The position numbers and the translations under genes were made by a program. Under the pieces are notes generated by a model. The model did not search any database. It worked only from the letters and a program-made list of their open reading frames with translations, and had not been told where the DNA came from. A stretch of DNA of 30,721 nucleotides from a virus: positions 1 to 30,721 of IMG/VR virus record IMGVR_UViG_3300033806_000025, one strand, 5' to 3'. The stretch's first letter is position 1, and each line of letters starts with the position of its first letter. This document shows positions 1 to 7,264 of this stretch, piece by piece.

Positions 1-200
1 AGCAGACCGAGGCCGTGTGCCTCAAGGCGGTCGAGAGAGACGGCTATGCGCTCCGGTACGTCAAGGAGCAGACCGAGGCCGTGTGCCTCAAGGCGGTCGA
101 GAGGAACGGCGATGCGCTCCAGTACGTGCTCTCCTTGGAACTCTTCATCAGCATAGCCGCAAGGTTCCGGATAAAGACCGATCAAAAGGAAATCGCATAA
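1..200 (+). CDS. Partial tandem-repeat protein, DUF4116-like, C-terminal end
   Basis: The reading frame is open from the left edge (codons from base 3) to TAA at 198-200, so the true start lies outside the window. The visible part is two copies of a 22-residue unit, each with the core AVCLKAVER(D/N)G-ALxYV, then about 25 non-repeat residues. The unit resembles the DUF4116 repeat (alternating A-V, G and AL-YV positions), which forms short helical pairs in proteins of unknown role. The next gene starts inside this stop codon (TAATG), so the two are translationally linked. The function is unknown. The family call rests on pattern only and could be wrong in detail. Confidence 0.6.
   Translation, partial: QTEAVCLKAVERDGYALRYVKEQTEAVCLKAVERNGDALQYVLSLELFISIAARFRIKTDQKEIA
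3..134 (+). repeat. 66-bp tandem repeat, two visible copies
   Basis: Copy 1 begins at base 3 and copy 2 at base 69. The first 35 bases (starting CAGACCGAGGCCGTG) are identical between copies, and the rest differs at several bases. The period is 66 bp, or 22 codons. More copies probably continue to the left of the window. Confidence 0.85.
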
Positions 201-529
201 TGCCCAAACCCTTTGAAATCCTGCTGACCGAGATGCGCAACGGGCGCATTGCGGAGCAGCTAACCGACGCATGGGGCGAACTGATCGCAGCCGTGCGCCA
301 TACCGGGAAAGCCGGAAGCATGACCGTCACCTTCTCCGTCAAGCCCAGCGGCGAGAATGGTATGGAGATCGAGGCCAAGGTCAAACTGAATGATCCGAAG
401 CCCGATATTGGCCCGGCCTTCTTCTTCGTCAGTCCGGACGGCGAGCTTACCCGGACCGACACGCGCCAGCGCGACATGTTCGCGGCGGAAGGCGTGACCA
501 GCTTCAAGAGCCGGGCGGCGGGCGAATAA
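200..529 (+). CDS. Hypothetical phage protein, 109 aa
   Basis: The ATG at 200 overlaps the previous stop (TAATG) and follows an AAAAGGA ribosome site about 8 bases upstream, which decides the start over the longer in-frame opening to the left. The protein begins MPKPFEILL and ends SRAAGE. Its middle has an alternating hydrophobic pattern (SMTVTFSVKPSG, EIEAKVKL) suggesting a small beta-sheet domain. I see no signal peptide, membrane segment or catalytic motif. It lies just upstream of the DUF2303 gene with a 22-base gap, so it is probably in the same operon. No function can be assigned. Confidence 0.75.
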   Translation: MPKPFEILLTEMRNGRIAEQLTDAWGELIAAVRHTGKAGSMTVTFSVKPSGENGMEIEAKVKLNDPKPDIGPAFFFVSPDGELTRTDTRQRDMFAAEGVTSFKSRAAGE

Positions 530-551
530 TTTTCATTTCGAGAGGGAAATC

Positions 552-1373
552 ATGACCAACGAAGACACGCAGAACGTAGACTACCTGAACCGGGTGTTCA
601 ATCTTGGCGCGCTCACTCGCGTTATCATGGAGAAGCCTGACCAGTCCGGCTCTTTCGTGATCGTGCCGGAAGGCATGACCGTCAAGGACATCCCGAATCA
701 AGAATGGATCGGGAACCACGTCCGGCAAAGCATCGCGCTTGTGCATCCGGGCTCGCTCTCTGAGTATCTGAACACCTATAAGGACTGCGACGGACGCACG
801 GCGATCTTCGCCGACCCGGAGAACAGCGTCATCACCGCGATCCTCAATTATCATGAGGCGGGAGCCGTCAACCGCTGCGACCATCGCGCAACGCTCAAAA
901 TCCCGTTCGATGAGACCTATGCGCGCTGGGCGAAGATGGATGGCGTTGCGACTGATCAGGTGGACTTCGCCCGGTTCCTCGAAGAGCACGCCATCGATAT
1001 TGTCGAGCCTGACGCCGGAAGCATCGTAGAAATCGCCCGTTCCCTCGAAGTATCGACCGCCATCGACTTCAAGAGGGCGGTGAACCTGTCGAACGGCAAT
1101 GTTCAGATCCAGTACGTCGAGCAGGATAGCACGCGCGTCAACGGCAGCTTCGAAATCCCGAAAGCGATCACGATCCGCACGCCCGTTTATTTCGGCGGCG
1201 ATCCTGAACCGGTCAAGTTCTACTTCCGCTACATCGCGCGCCAAGGCAGCCTGAAATTCCGCCTGGACATGCACCGCCGGACCTATGTCGAGCGAGAAGC
1301 CTTCCTCAAGATCAGCGGCAGCATCGGCGATGCCACGTTCGTCCCAGTCTATCTTGGCAGGGCAGCGTCATGA
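552..1373 (+). CDS. DUF2303 family protein (YfdQ-like)
   Basis: This 273-aa protein starts at ATG 552 after GAGAGGGAAATC. Its layout matches the DUF2303/YfdQ family of phage and prophage proteins: an N-terminal segment with a VIVPEGM motif, a central NYHEAG segment, a helical region, and a C-terminal domain with TPVYFGGDPEPVKFYFRY. The biochemical role of the family is unknown. In other phages it often sits near recombination and early genes, which agrees with this early-type operon. The length is usual for the family and no disruption is visible. The stop overlaps the next start as ATGA. Confidence 0.85.
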   Translation: MTNEDTQNVDYLNRVFNLGALTRVIMEKPDQSGSFVIVPEGMTVKDIPNQEWIGNHVRQSIALVHPGSLSEYLNTYKDCDGRTAIFADPENSVITAILNYHEAGAVNRCDHRATLKIPFDETYARWAKMDGVATDQVDFARFLEEHAIDIVEPDAGSIVEIARSLEVSTAIDFKRAVNLSNGNVQIQYVEQDSTRVNGSFEIPKAITIRTPVYFGGDPEPVKFYFRYIARQGSLKFRLDMHRRTYVEREAFLKISGSIGDATFVPVYLGRAAS

Positions 1374-1609
1374 ACAGTGGCATGAATGCTACATCCCCGG
1401 CCACATCCATCACCGATGAGGAATTCAATCGAGGCTGCCAGATGATCGTCGAAAACTTGACCCGCGCCGCAGCGCTCAGGGAAAGGATGGCGTGCGCCGC
1501 GATCGCGCGCACGGCCTATGAGGCCTGGCAAGCGGACCCGGATTGCGAGATCGATAGCGACACTAGAGCCTGCGATGACATCGCCAGGAGAATCGAGGCA
1601 CGCCAATGA
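1370..1609 (+). CDS. Hypothetical phage protein, 79 aa
   Basis: The ATG at 1370 overlaps the DUF2303 stop (ATGA) and the TGA at 1607-1609 overlaps the next ATG the same way, so the gene is held between two translationally coupled neighbours. The protein is largely helical and alanine-rich, with paired acidic and basic residues (RAAALRERMACAAIARTAYEAW, given here only as a landmark region around residues 31-52 by its first residues RAAALRER). I recognise no motif. It is probably a small soluble early protein of unknown role. Confidence 0.7.
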   Translation: MNSGMNATSPATSITDEEFNRGCQMIVENLTRAAALRERMACAAIARTAYEAWQADPDCEIDSDTRACDDIARRIEARQ

Positions 1610-1615
1610 CAGACG

Positions 1616-1807
1616 GTGCTGAGACAGAGGACGAGAAGGCCGCCCCGGCCCCCCATCGTCTATATCAGGATGCCGCTTCGCGATTGGTTCGCGGGGCAGG
1701 CGCTCGCCGGGCTTCTGGCGAGTTCGGAAGATGAGATCGATCTTGGCAATCTTGCAAAGGCATCCTATCGCACTGCCGATGTCATGACGCGCGGGCTTTC
1801 ATCATGA
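1616..1807 (+). CDS. Small conserved phage protein (LRDWFAGQALAGLL type), start uncertain
   Basis: The C-terminal 45 residues match a small family common in alphaproteobacterial phages: MPLRDWFAGQALAGLL, then a helix ending YRTADVM. The start is unclear. GTG 1616 gives an arginine/proline-rich N-terminus that looks out of frame. ATG 1670 gives just the conserved part but has no well-spaced ribosome site. ATG 1606, coupled to the previous stop by ATGA, opens an acidic peptide (MTDGAETEDEKAAPAP) in another frame that ends at 1734. A +1 shift at the C6 run 1649-1654 would join that peptide to the conserved part. The function of the family is unknown. The end overlaps the next ATG. Confidence 0.6.
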   Translation: MLRQRTRRPPRPPIVYIRMPLRDWFAGQALAGLLASSEDEIDLGNLAKASYRTADVMTRGLSS

Positions 1808-2025
1808 CCTGCGGATATCTCACCGAGGAAGAGATTCGCGTGAAGCTGCGCGAAGCCTGCGAAAAGGCCGGGAACCAATCGGCCTTCAGCAGGAAGTACA
1901 ACGTGGACAGGTCTCTGTTCAACGGAGTCTTGTCTGGATGCAGACCAGTGCCTGCCTCCATGGCAAACGCCATAGGATACCAGAAAGCGATTGTGTTTAT
2001 CCCGGTCAAGGATGAACAGGCATGA
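1804..2025 (+). CDS. Small Cro/C1-type helix-turn-helix protein, 73 aa
   Basis: The ATG overlaps the previous stop (ATGA). The protein has the usual form of short phage helix-turn-helix proteins. Residues about 10-22 form a first helix (VKLREACEKAG); NQSAFSRKYNVDRSLFNGVL then gives helix, turn and recognition helix; a GCRPVP loop and a final strand (AIVFIPV) follow. It is likely a DNA-binding regulator or accessory early protein. It is not the immunity regulator, since a separate CI/Cro pair lies at 28.7-29.7 kb. The target is unknown. The stop overlaps the next ATG. Confidence 0.75.
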   Translation: MTCGYLTEEEIRVKLREACEKAGNQSAFSRKYNVDRSLFNGVLSGCRPVPASMANAIGYQKAIVFIPVKDEQA

Positions 2026-2171
2026 ACTACACCGTGCACCACATCATAGGCTTGAACAAATATGCGGGCTTCCGGTCTGGTGTGCGCGTCACGGTCCTAT
2101 TTGACACCGCAGACGAAGCGTGGCGCGCAATCGAGAGGTTAAGGCTTGCTCGCTTGCGCGAATCCTCATAA
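2022..2171 (+). CDS. Hypothetical small protein, 49 aa
   Basis: The ATG at 2022 overlaps the previous TGA (ATGA), and the frame ends with TAA at 2169-2171. The product starts MNYTVHHIIGLN and contains a VRVTVLFDTADEAWRAIERL segment, a strand followed by an amphipathic helix, as in very small alpha/beta phage proteins. It is kept as real because the overlap continues the coupled chain and the residue pattern is protein-like. No function can be given. Confidence 0.55.
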   Translation: MNYTVHHIIGLNKYAGFRSGVRVTVLFDTADEAWRAIERLRLARLRESS

Positions 2172-2197
2172 GCCCGGCGCAAGATGGAAAGATCGAT

Positions 2198-2362
2198 ATG
2201 AGACCTGTTATACTTCTGCTCGCAATGATTGTGAGCTACATCTCTTTTTCGAACGGATTGACGAAAGAATTTGAGCGTGGCGCATTTGTTGGCGGCGCGC
2301 TGATTTACGCCATAGCGACAACCAGGAAAAAGCCAATGCGCCAATCTTGGGATCAGCCATGA
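2198..2362 (+). CDS. Small membrane protein, 54 aa
   Basis: The ATG at 2198 has GGAAAG 8 bases upstream. The product begins MRPVILLLAMIVSYISF, a membrane segment, and has a second, weaker hydrophobic stretch (GAFVGGALIYAIATT) before a basic tail. It overlaps the lipoprotein gene by the four bases ATGA. A small membrane protein overlapping a lipoprotein recalls spanin pairs. However, this pair is short, on the opposite strand from the lysis cassette, and lacks an obvious coiled coil, so that reading is weak. Confidence 0.65.
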   Translation: MRPVILLLAMIVSYISFSNGLTKEFERGAFVGGALIYAIATTRKKPMRQSWDQP

Positions 2363-2607
2363 AGACCGCAATCCTGATCGCAGTCCTTGCTTTCACCCTG
2401 GCAGGCTGTATGAGCCACGCGCAGCTCGCGCAGAGAGATGATGAGCAGTGCAAGGGATATGGTTTGCAGTTGGGAACGCCAGCCTATGGGGACTGCCGGT
2501 TGAGGCTGGAAGGGATGAGAGCGCAGTCCTATGCCGCGCTCGCGAACTCCACGACACAGACCACTTGCCAGACCTCCCACGGCACTACGACCTGCCAATC
2601 CTACTGA
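2359..2607 (+). CDS. Putative lipoprotein, 82 aa
   Basis: The protein starts MKTAILIAVLAFTLAGC. The signal peptide ends in the lipobox LAGC, so Cys17 would be lipidated after signal peptidase II cleavage. The mature part has a short cysteine-containing module (QCKGYGLQLGTPAYGDC) seen in small alphaproteobacterial lipoproteins, then a Thr/Gln/Cys-rich end (TTCQTSHGTTTCQSY). The ATG overlaps the previous stop, which fixes the start. It is the last gene of the plus-strand operon, facing the lysis end of the late operon. The role is unknown; an envelope or superinfection function is possible. Confidence 0.75.
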   Translation: MKTAILIAVLAFTLAGCMSHAQLAQRDDEQCKGYGLQLGTPAYGDCRLRLEGMRAQSYAALANSTTQTTCQTSHGTTTCQSY

Positions 2608-2610
2608 TCC

Positions 2611-2952
2611 TCAATGAGTCTCAGAAGTCTGCTGAGGCCGCTTTTTCTTGACGGCCACCTTGACGCCGGTATGTTCGGCAATTGCCCTCAGATCGCCCTC
2701 AATCGTGTCGAGGCGGCCAAGGATTTCGCTTCGCTCCGTCTGATAGGACGAGAAGATGCCGCCCACGTGAAAAGCGGCGGCGGCAATCGCCAAAGAGAGC
2801 GCCACCGCGACCATGAGCGGGATGTTGCTCTTGGTGATGTCCGGCGATACTTTTGCCGCCGGGCACTCTCCGGCCGGACACTCGATTCTGAATGTCCGCT
2901 CGTTTTTGAACATCGGCACGCCATTTCCGCTATGCGCTAGTGGATCAGCCAC
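2611..2952 (-). CDS. Membrane protein with coiled-coil tail, late/lysis end, 113 aa
   Basis: The start is GTG 2952, chosen because a GGGGGGA ribosome site lies 4-5 bases upstream; an internal ATG 39 bases later is the alternative. Residues about 1-42 are hydrophilic with two cysteines (ECPAGECP). Residues about 44-70 form one membrane segment (NIPLMVAVALSLAIAAAAFH), followed by a heptad-like region (EILGRLDTIEGDLRAI) and a basic end. One membrane segment plus a coiled coil next to endolysin and holin would suit a spanin-like or holin-accessory role, but no family is recognised. It is the last gene of the late operon. Confidence 0.65.
   Translation of the reverse strand: MADPLAHSGNGVPMFKNERTFRIECPAGECPAAKVSPDITKSNIPLMVAVALSLAIAAAAFHVGGIFSSYQTERSEILGRLDTIEGDLRAIAEHTGVKVAVKKKRPQQTSETH
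2618..2646 (+). terminator. Possible intrinsic terminator of the plus-strand operon
   Basis: GTCTCAG (2618-2624) and CTGAGGC (2632-2638) pair over 7 bp with one G-T pair and a 7-base loop. A run of five T follows at 2642-2646. It lies 11 bases after the lipoprotein stop, inside the 3' end of the opposing gene. The stem is short, so confidence is moderate. Confidence 0.45.
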
Positions 2953-2970
2953 CTGTCCCCCCTTATTGAC

Positions 2971-3420
2971 TTAAGCCGCCACAAGAACCGCAGCAGACGG
3001 CGCGGATGGAGCAGGAGGAGCTGTCACTGGTGCCGATGCCGCCAGCGCTGTTGCCTTGGCGGCTGCGGACTGCGCATTCTTGATCGCCGAATAACCAGCC
3101 ACGACGGCCGCGGCTGTTCCCGTGCCTGACTTGTAGGCATTCGCGAATGCATTGAGACTGGCAACAGCCGTGTTCGCCGCGATAACCGCAGCCTGAACTT
3201 CCGGCTCAGCAAGCGGATCGATGACGCCCGCAAGCTGAATGAGTGAGGCTGCTTGCTGAATATCGGCGGCAATCGCGGGCGTGTTGTCGGCAATCCAGCC
3301 GAGAGCCGCGTTGATTTCATGCGCGACCAGTTCGGCGCCTTGCTTGACCTTGATGACGATGGCGACGACATCGGCCTCGCCGACCGAAATCTTGCTTTCC
3401 AGCCACGTTAGAATTGACAT
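2971..3420 (-). CDS. Hypothetical Ala-rich protein of the lysis region, 149 aa
   Basis: The ATG at 3420 is preceded by AAGGAGG. The protein is almost entirely helical. The N-terminal half has an amphipathic pattern (VVAIVIKVKQGAELVAHEI), and the C-terminal half is very rich in alanine, ending with a Pro/Ala tail (APPAPSAPSAA). No signal peptide is clear, and the hydrophobic stretches are interrupted by charge. It lies between the holin-like gene and the last membrane protein, so a lysis or late accessory role is inferred from position only. I do not recognise the family. Confidence 0.65.
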   Translation of the reverse strand: MSILTWLESKISVGEADVVAIVIKVKQGAELVAHEINAALGWIADNTPAIAADIQQAASLIQLAGVIDPLAEPEVQAAVIAANTAVASLNAFANAYKSGTGTAAAVVAGYSAIKNAQSAAAKATALAASAPVTAPPAPSAPSAAVLVAA

Positions 3421-3430
3421 CGGAGCCTCC

Positions 3431-3643
3431 TTAAGCCGCGCGCCTGGTGAAGCCCTCTTTCATGCCGATGAGCGCGGCGCCGAAGAGGAGTGTGAAGGCG
3501 CTCGTCAGATTGGCCTGCACATGCGGGTTGAGATAAATCCCGTATGACGTTGAAAGCGTCAGCCACAAGCCGGCATAGGTCGAGCCTTCGCCAAGGCGCT
3601 CAAGCGCCCAGCGCCCGGCGAGTTTCATAAGCAGCGTGTTCAT
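3431..3643 (-). CDS. Holin-like small membrane protein, 70 aa
   Basis: The ATG at 3643 follows GAGGAAC with good spacing. In-frame starts further upstream run into the endolysin gene and lack a ribosome site. The product starts MNTLLMKLAGRWALERLGEG. It has two hydrophobic segments (STYAGLWLTLSTSYGIYL and ANLTSAFTLLFGAALIG) and ends in a charged, basic tail (MKEGFTRRAA). Two short membrane segments, a basic tail and a place right after the endolysin gene fit a class II-like holin that would permeabilise the inner membrane. Sequence alone does not prove this. Confidence 0.7.
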   Translation of the reverse strand: MNTLLMKLAGRWALERLGEGSTYAGLWLTLSTSYGIYLNPHVQANLTSAFTLLFGAALIGMKEGFTRRAA

Positions 3644-3681
3644 GATGTTCGTTCCTCTGGTTGCGGATTGTGCGGACGGCT

Positions 3682-4365
3682 CTACGCTGCCGCCGCGGAT
3701 AAAGGGATTGGTTTCGCTTCCTTTGCGGCAAGAGCGGATTGAATAGCTGTGCATGTCAGGGGACCGGCTGCGCCATCCACATCGAGCCCGTGTCCGGCCT
3801 GGAACCGTTTCACTGCGGCTATAGTGAGTGGACCATCATCGCCATCGGCGGAGAGATTTTCGCCCAGCTTGTTGAGCGCGGCCTGCACCCAAGCCGTATC
3901 GAAGACAGGCTGCCCAGATGCGAGCGCTTCAGCGTTCTTGCGGACGAAAGCCATGCGCGTTCCCCAGCCGCCGCCGAAATAACGCCATGTCCGCAGACCC
4001 TTAAGAAAGCGCAGGCGCATGTCGCAAAGGGCCGAGATCGAGGAACCGGACTCTTCCAGCCATGCTTTCGCACGGGAGACGCCACTGTTCACCGCAGCAT
4101 CGAACACGCAATAATCCAGGCCAGCCGGAAGCGCATCGCAGTTCATCGCGTCCCAGTAGCTCTTGCGGTAGATTTCATCGCGCTCAGCCGGGTGAATGAA
4201 GCGCACGGACTGATGTGGAAGGCCATGCTGCCGGAGATAGGCGTCATACTCGGTCTGGATGATGCCCCACATAGTGGCGCCCCCAGGATCGTGCGGGTCG
4301 TCGGTCCATCCGCCTTCTGATTGCAGAATCCACTTTAGCGATTGATCGAAGTTTGAGGCCGTCAT
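3682..4365 (-). CDS. Endolysin, GH108 family muramidase with peptidoglycan-binding domain
   Basis: This 227-aa protein has three parts. Residues about 5-90 match the GH108 (glycosyl hydrolase 108) lysozyme fold, with the hallmark SEGGW in which Glu17 is the expected catalytic acid, followed by DDPHDPGGATMWGI. Residues about 90-145 resemble the PG_binding_3 partner domain. Residues about 155-215 are a PG_binding_1-type repeat (VQAALNKLGENLSADGDDGP and FQAGHGLDVDGAAGP). It would cleave the glycan strands of host peptidoglycan. There is no N-terminal signal, so release through the neighbouring holin is expected. The ATG at 4365 has a modest GAGAGTAA site upstream. Confidence 0.92.
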   Translation of the reverse strand: MTASNFDQSLKWILQSEGGWTDDPHDPGGATMWGIIQTEYDAYLRQHGLPHQSVRFIHPAERDEIYRKSYWDAMNCDALPAGLDYCVFDAAVNSGVSRAKAWLEESGSSISALCDMRLRFLKGLRTWRYFGGGWGTRMAFVRKNAEALASGQPVFDTAWVQAALNKLGENLSADGDDGPLTIAAVKRFQAGHGLDVDGAAGPLTCTAIQSALAAKEAKPIPLSAAAA

Positions 4366-4379
4366 GATTTACTCTCATA

Positions 4380-5435
4380 TTATTTGATCTTGTAAGCGCG
4401 ATAATTCGCAAGATTGAATGTGCTTGCAGAAAGCGAGAAAAGCAAATCAGACACAAGAGATGTATTAGAAGTATTTGTTCCAGATGTTGATGTAATTGTC
4501 GTAGTAGAATTATTGTACATACAGAACAAGTTTTTGTAGTTTCCAGATTGTATTCCTGACACCTTCAATGTAAATGATGCTCCGTTTGATGTCGGAAGAG
4601 AGGAGCCTATTGGCCAATTGCTTCCCGATGTAGCGCTTGCGCCAGTTACCGTTGTGCCAGTATTATTTATTGCGCTATAATTATAAGCAGTTGTCTGAGT
4701 TGTTCCGCCAGTCTTAAACTGCAGATTTAGATTAGCGCCCGCAACAAGACTTACGTTATAAAGCTCAACCTCAACTTCCTGGGCATCTGATGGCACGGAA
4801 ATATCCAAAGAAGACCCAGACGCAGCGCCGGAAGAAAACAAAAACTTACCTGTTGTGGCAGCAACCTGCGATGGAACAAACGATGTGAGCTGAAATGCTG
4901 TGCCGTTGTATCTGGCTACGCAATGAAGACTGGATGCGAGATCTCCCGATACAAGCGCAGCACCATCGTTCCGAAGCAGGTTAACGGCCGTCAAGCCATT
5001 CACCTGCATCGTGCAGGCGCTGGAGTTGGAAGCCGCAGCGAGAAAGGCAATTTCCATGCCCGTGGTAAGGGACGATGGCACGGGTGTAAGCGTCACCGTG
5101 AGCGCGTTCGCCGTCCCGCCTGCCGTCCCGCCCCACTGCGGCGCGGCTTTCTGGATGCCGTAATCGACATATTGCTTCGTCGAGGCCTGCAATGCCGACG
5201 CTGGATCGGCATTCAGGCCAATCGAGGCCACGTTCGTCAGGGTCTGCGCATTCCAGTTTATCGACGCCGTTGGCATCCCCTGGCCGTCGCGCGTGATGCA
5301 ATTCGAGAGGCCAGCCGCGAAGCCGTTGTCCTCGGTGTCCATCCGCGATGCGGTGATGTTGATGCTGTTCGCTTTGTCCGTGACCCACGAGAAATACCTC
5401 TGGTAGGTGCCACTGCCGTTCCAGCCGCCTGACAT
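4380..5435 (-). CDS. Tail fibre / receptor-binding protein
   Basis: This 351-aa protein starts at ATG 5435, overlapping the previous stop (TAATG). Residues about 1-100 form a conserved virion-anchoring type of N-terminus (GSGTYQRYFSWVTDKANSIN, later STKQYVDYGIQKAAP). The middle is a Thr/Ala/Val-rich fibre module (TANALTVTLTPVPSSLTTGM). From about residue 190 the protein becomes Ser/Thr/Asn-rich and ends NYRAYKIK, like beta-sandwich receptor-binding tips. The DNA for this last part (about 4380-4860) is visibly AT-richer than the GC-rich N-terminal part, which suggests an exchanged tip module. The chaperone-type S74 domain is not in this gene but in another virion gene. Confidence 0.8.
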   Translation of the reverse strand: MSGGWNGSGTYQRYFSWVTDKANSINITASRMDTEDNGFAAGLSNCITRDGQGMPTASINWNAQTLTNVASIGLNADPASALQASTKQYVDYGIQKAAPQWGGTAGGTANALTVTLTPVPSSLTTGMEIAFLAAASNSSACTMQVNGLTAVNLLRNDGAALVSGDLASSLHCVARYNGTAFQLTSFVPSQVAATTGKFLFSSGAASGSSLDISVPSDAQEVEVELYNVSLVAGANLNLQFKTGGTTQTTAYNYSAINNTGTTVTGASATSGSNWPIGSSLPTSNGASFTLKVSGIQSGNYKNLFCMYNNSTTTITSTSGTNTSNTSLVSDLLFSLSASTFNLANYRAYKIK

Positions 5436-7264
5436 TATTGCGCTCCCTGCATCTGGTTCTGAGCCGCCACCGCAGAGCGCGTGACAGGCGTGCGATTGAG
5501 GATTTCGGCCAGCATTTGCCGGGTTTGCGGTGAACCTGCCATCACCGACCGCATGAGCGCCTGGCCCGGCTGGCTGTAAGCGCCTATCCCTGCTAAGCCT
5601 CCAAGCATAACGCCGGGACCAACGCCCGCAGCATGTCCACCCAAAAGCGCCATAGCCAGCTCCGTGAGGTTCCGCCTGTCCGTGGTGCCGCTGTTGCCTA
5701 CGCTCTGAGGCAGAACCGCGCGGCCAGCGTCAGCCAAGTCTTGCATGATCCCGTTGCCGGTTGCGGCCTGGTTGGCTGTGCGGGCATCGCGGACGGCCGC
5801 GCCGGAGAGCTGGGCAGGCGAGAACACGCCGTTGTTGGCTGTCTTCGCCGCATCGCGCACACGTACCCATTGCGCATAGGCCGCGTTTGCCTGGTTCAGC
5901 GCATCGACATGGGGCGAATTCTGGTTGACGCGCTGGATCATCTGCCGGAACGAGTCCTGCAAGTCTTCGACGCGCTGCCCAAGCTGCTGATTGAAATAGC
6001 CAGGGTCTTTAGCCAGCCCCCGGCTAATCTTGCCAAGTTCGCTATCGACGCCCTTCAGGTTGTTCCCGTTTATCGGGCCGGTGAATTGACCGAACGGAGA
6101 GTTTGCCTGGAATTGACCGAGCACATAATCGTCGCGAATTTTTTTGAACTGGTTGAATTGATCGGGTGGCAGCTTCGATGCCTGCTGCGTGACCGTGTAA
6201 AGGTCGTTCTGAAGCGGCGTATCGAGCTGCCCGGAAAGATGCGTCAGCGCCTGGTCGTACCTGTCCGATACGCGGCCATTGACATAATCGAGCGCGTCTC
6301 TCCCCATCGCTGTGCCGCGAGGTAGCTCCTCGCCAAGCGGTTCGAGCACCCGGTTGAGCGCCGCCTTGTTCAGGCCCAAGGAGGCTTCGGCCTGGCGCTC
6401 CTTGATCATGTCGCCGAGGAGGGGAGCGCTCGCCATCTTGTCTTCCGTGGCTTTCCAGACGCCGCTTGCGGCCTGCCCCGGCTTCACGTCCGCCAGCATT
6501 TGACCTGTGGTAAGAGGCACGCCCTCATCAAGCAGGAGGCGTTTCTGCGGGTCCGTGACGCCCTGGAGCGCGCGGCCAAGAGCCGCCGCCACGGGCTCAG
6601 TGACGCCGCCCACGCCAGCGCCCCACATAAGCTGGTTGCCTTTGTCTCCCCAATAATTGCCGGAATCGCGAACAGGCTCAGCCGCCGCTATCGCTGCGCC
6701 CGTGCCAGCCCCGCGCAAAAGCATGCGGCCAAGCGCGGTGGGCACGTTCTCAGCCAGCGCCGCAGCCCGCACGCCTGCCGCCACGTTGAAGGGAGAGAAG
6801 ATGTTCCCGGCGATGCGGCCAACATCGATGCTGTCAGGTGCCGCTCCTGCCGCTTGCCTCTGCGCCTCATACCGCTGGTTCTGCTGCGCAACCGTCTGGT
6901 CTATCGCATCAGCCAAACCCTTGGTGAAGTCCTGAGCATGATCGCTGCCAACCTTGCCAGCCGCCCATGCTGCGCCGTGCGCGCCAAGCTGCGATAAGCC
7001 GGCCGCAGGATCGACAATAGCGCCCTGAAAGAGCGAGGATAGCGCGGCATCCTGATCGCGGTTCCAGCGCTGAGAATCAGAATCCAGCCGGCCGCGAATG
7101 CTACGGCGGCCGGCGTCTGGTTGCGGCTGTGCCTGTGGCGCGGTCTGCGCGGAAAGTTGCTGATCAGGGTCGAGCGTGAAGCCGGGTGGGAGCACAGCGC
7201 CAAGCGGCTGCTGCGGTTGGGGCGCGGGATCAAGAGTGAAGCCAGGAGGAAGGTCTGCGCTCAT
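5435..7264 (-). CDS. Large internal virion / DNA ejection protein
   Basis: This protein of about 609 aa begins with two copies of the motif LPPGFTLDP (near residues 5 and 25), often seen at the N-termini of large phage internal proteins. A Gln/Pro-rich linker follows, then a long mostly helical body with Gly/Ala-rich stretches (GRMLLRGAGTGAAIAAAEP, GVMLGGLAGIGAYS) that could insert into membranes. ATG 7264 is chosen because it overlaps the upstream stop as ATGA; ATG 7276 is an alternative. It sits last in the ejection-protein block, as large ejection proteins do in P22-like phages. It would leave the capsid with the DNA and help form the periplasmic channel. The role comes from composition and position. 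Confidence 0.7.
   Translation of the reverse strand: MSADLPPGFTLDPAPQPQQPLGAVLPPGFTLDPDQQLSAQTAPQAQPQPDAGRRSIRGRLDSDSQRWNRDQDAALSSLFQGAIVDPAAGLSQLGAHGAAWAAGKVGSDHAQDFTKGLADAIDQTVAQQNQRYEAQRQAAGAAPDSIDVGRIAGNIFSPFNVAAGVRAAALAENVPTALGRMLLRGAGTGAAIAAAEPVRDSGNYWGDKGNQLMWGAGVGGVTEPVAAALGRALQGVTDPQKRLLLDEGVPLTTGQMLADVKPGQAASGVWKATEDKMASAPLLGDMIKERQAEASLGLNKAALNRVLEPLGEELPRGTAMGRDALDYVNGRVSDRYDQALTHLSGQLDTPLQNDLYTVTQQASKLPPDQFNQFKKIRDDYVLGQFQANSPFGQFTGPINGNNLKGVDSELGKISRGLAKDPGYFNQQLGQRVEDLQDSFRQMIQRVNQNSPHVDALNQANAAYAQWVRVRDAAKTANNGVFSPAQLSGAAVRDARTANQAATGNGIMQDLADAGRAVLPQSVGNSGTTDRRNLTELAMALLGGHAAGVGPGVMLGGLAGIGAYSQPGQALMRSVMAGSPQTRQMLAEILNRTPVTRSAVAAQNQMQGAQ

Noticed and set aside
504-1274. A 256-codon open frame on the minus strand
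   Set aside because: Antisense to the DUF2303 gene, with no ribosome site of quality and an Arg/Val-rich shadow-like translation.
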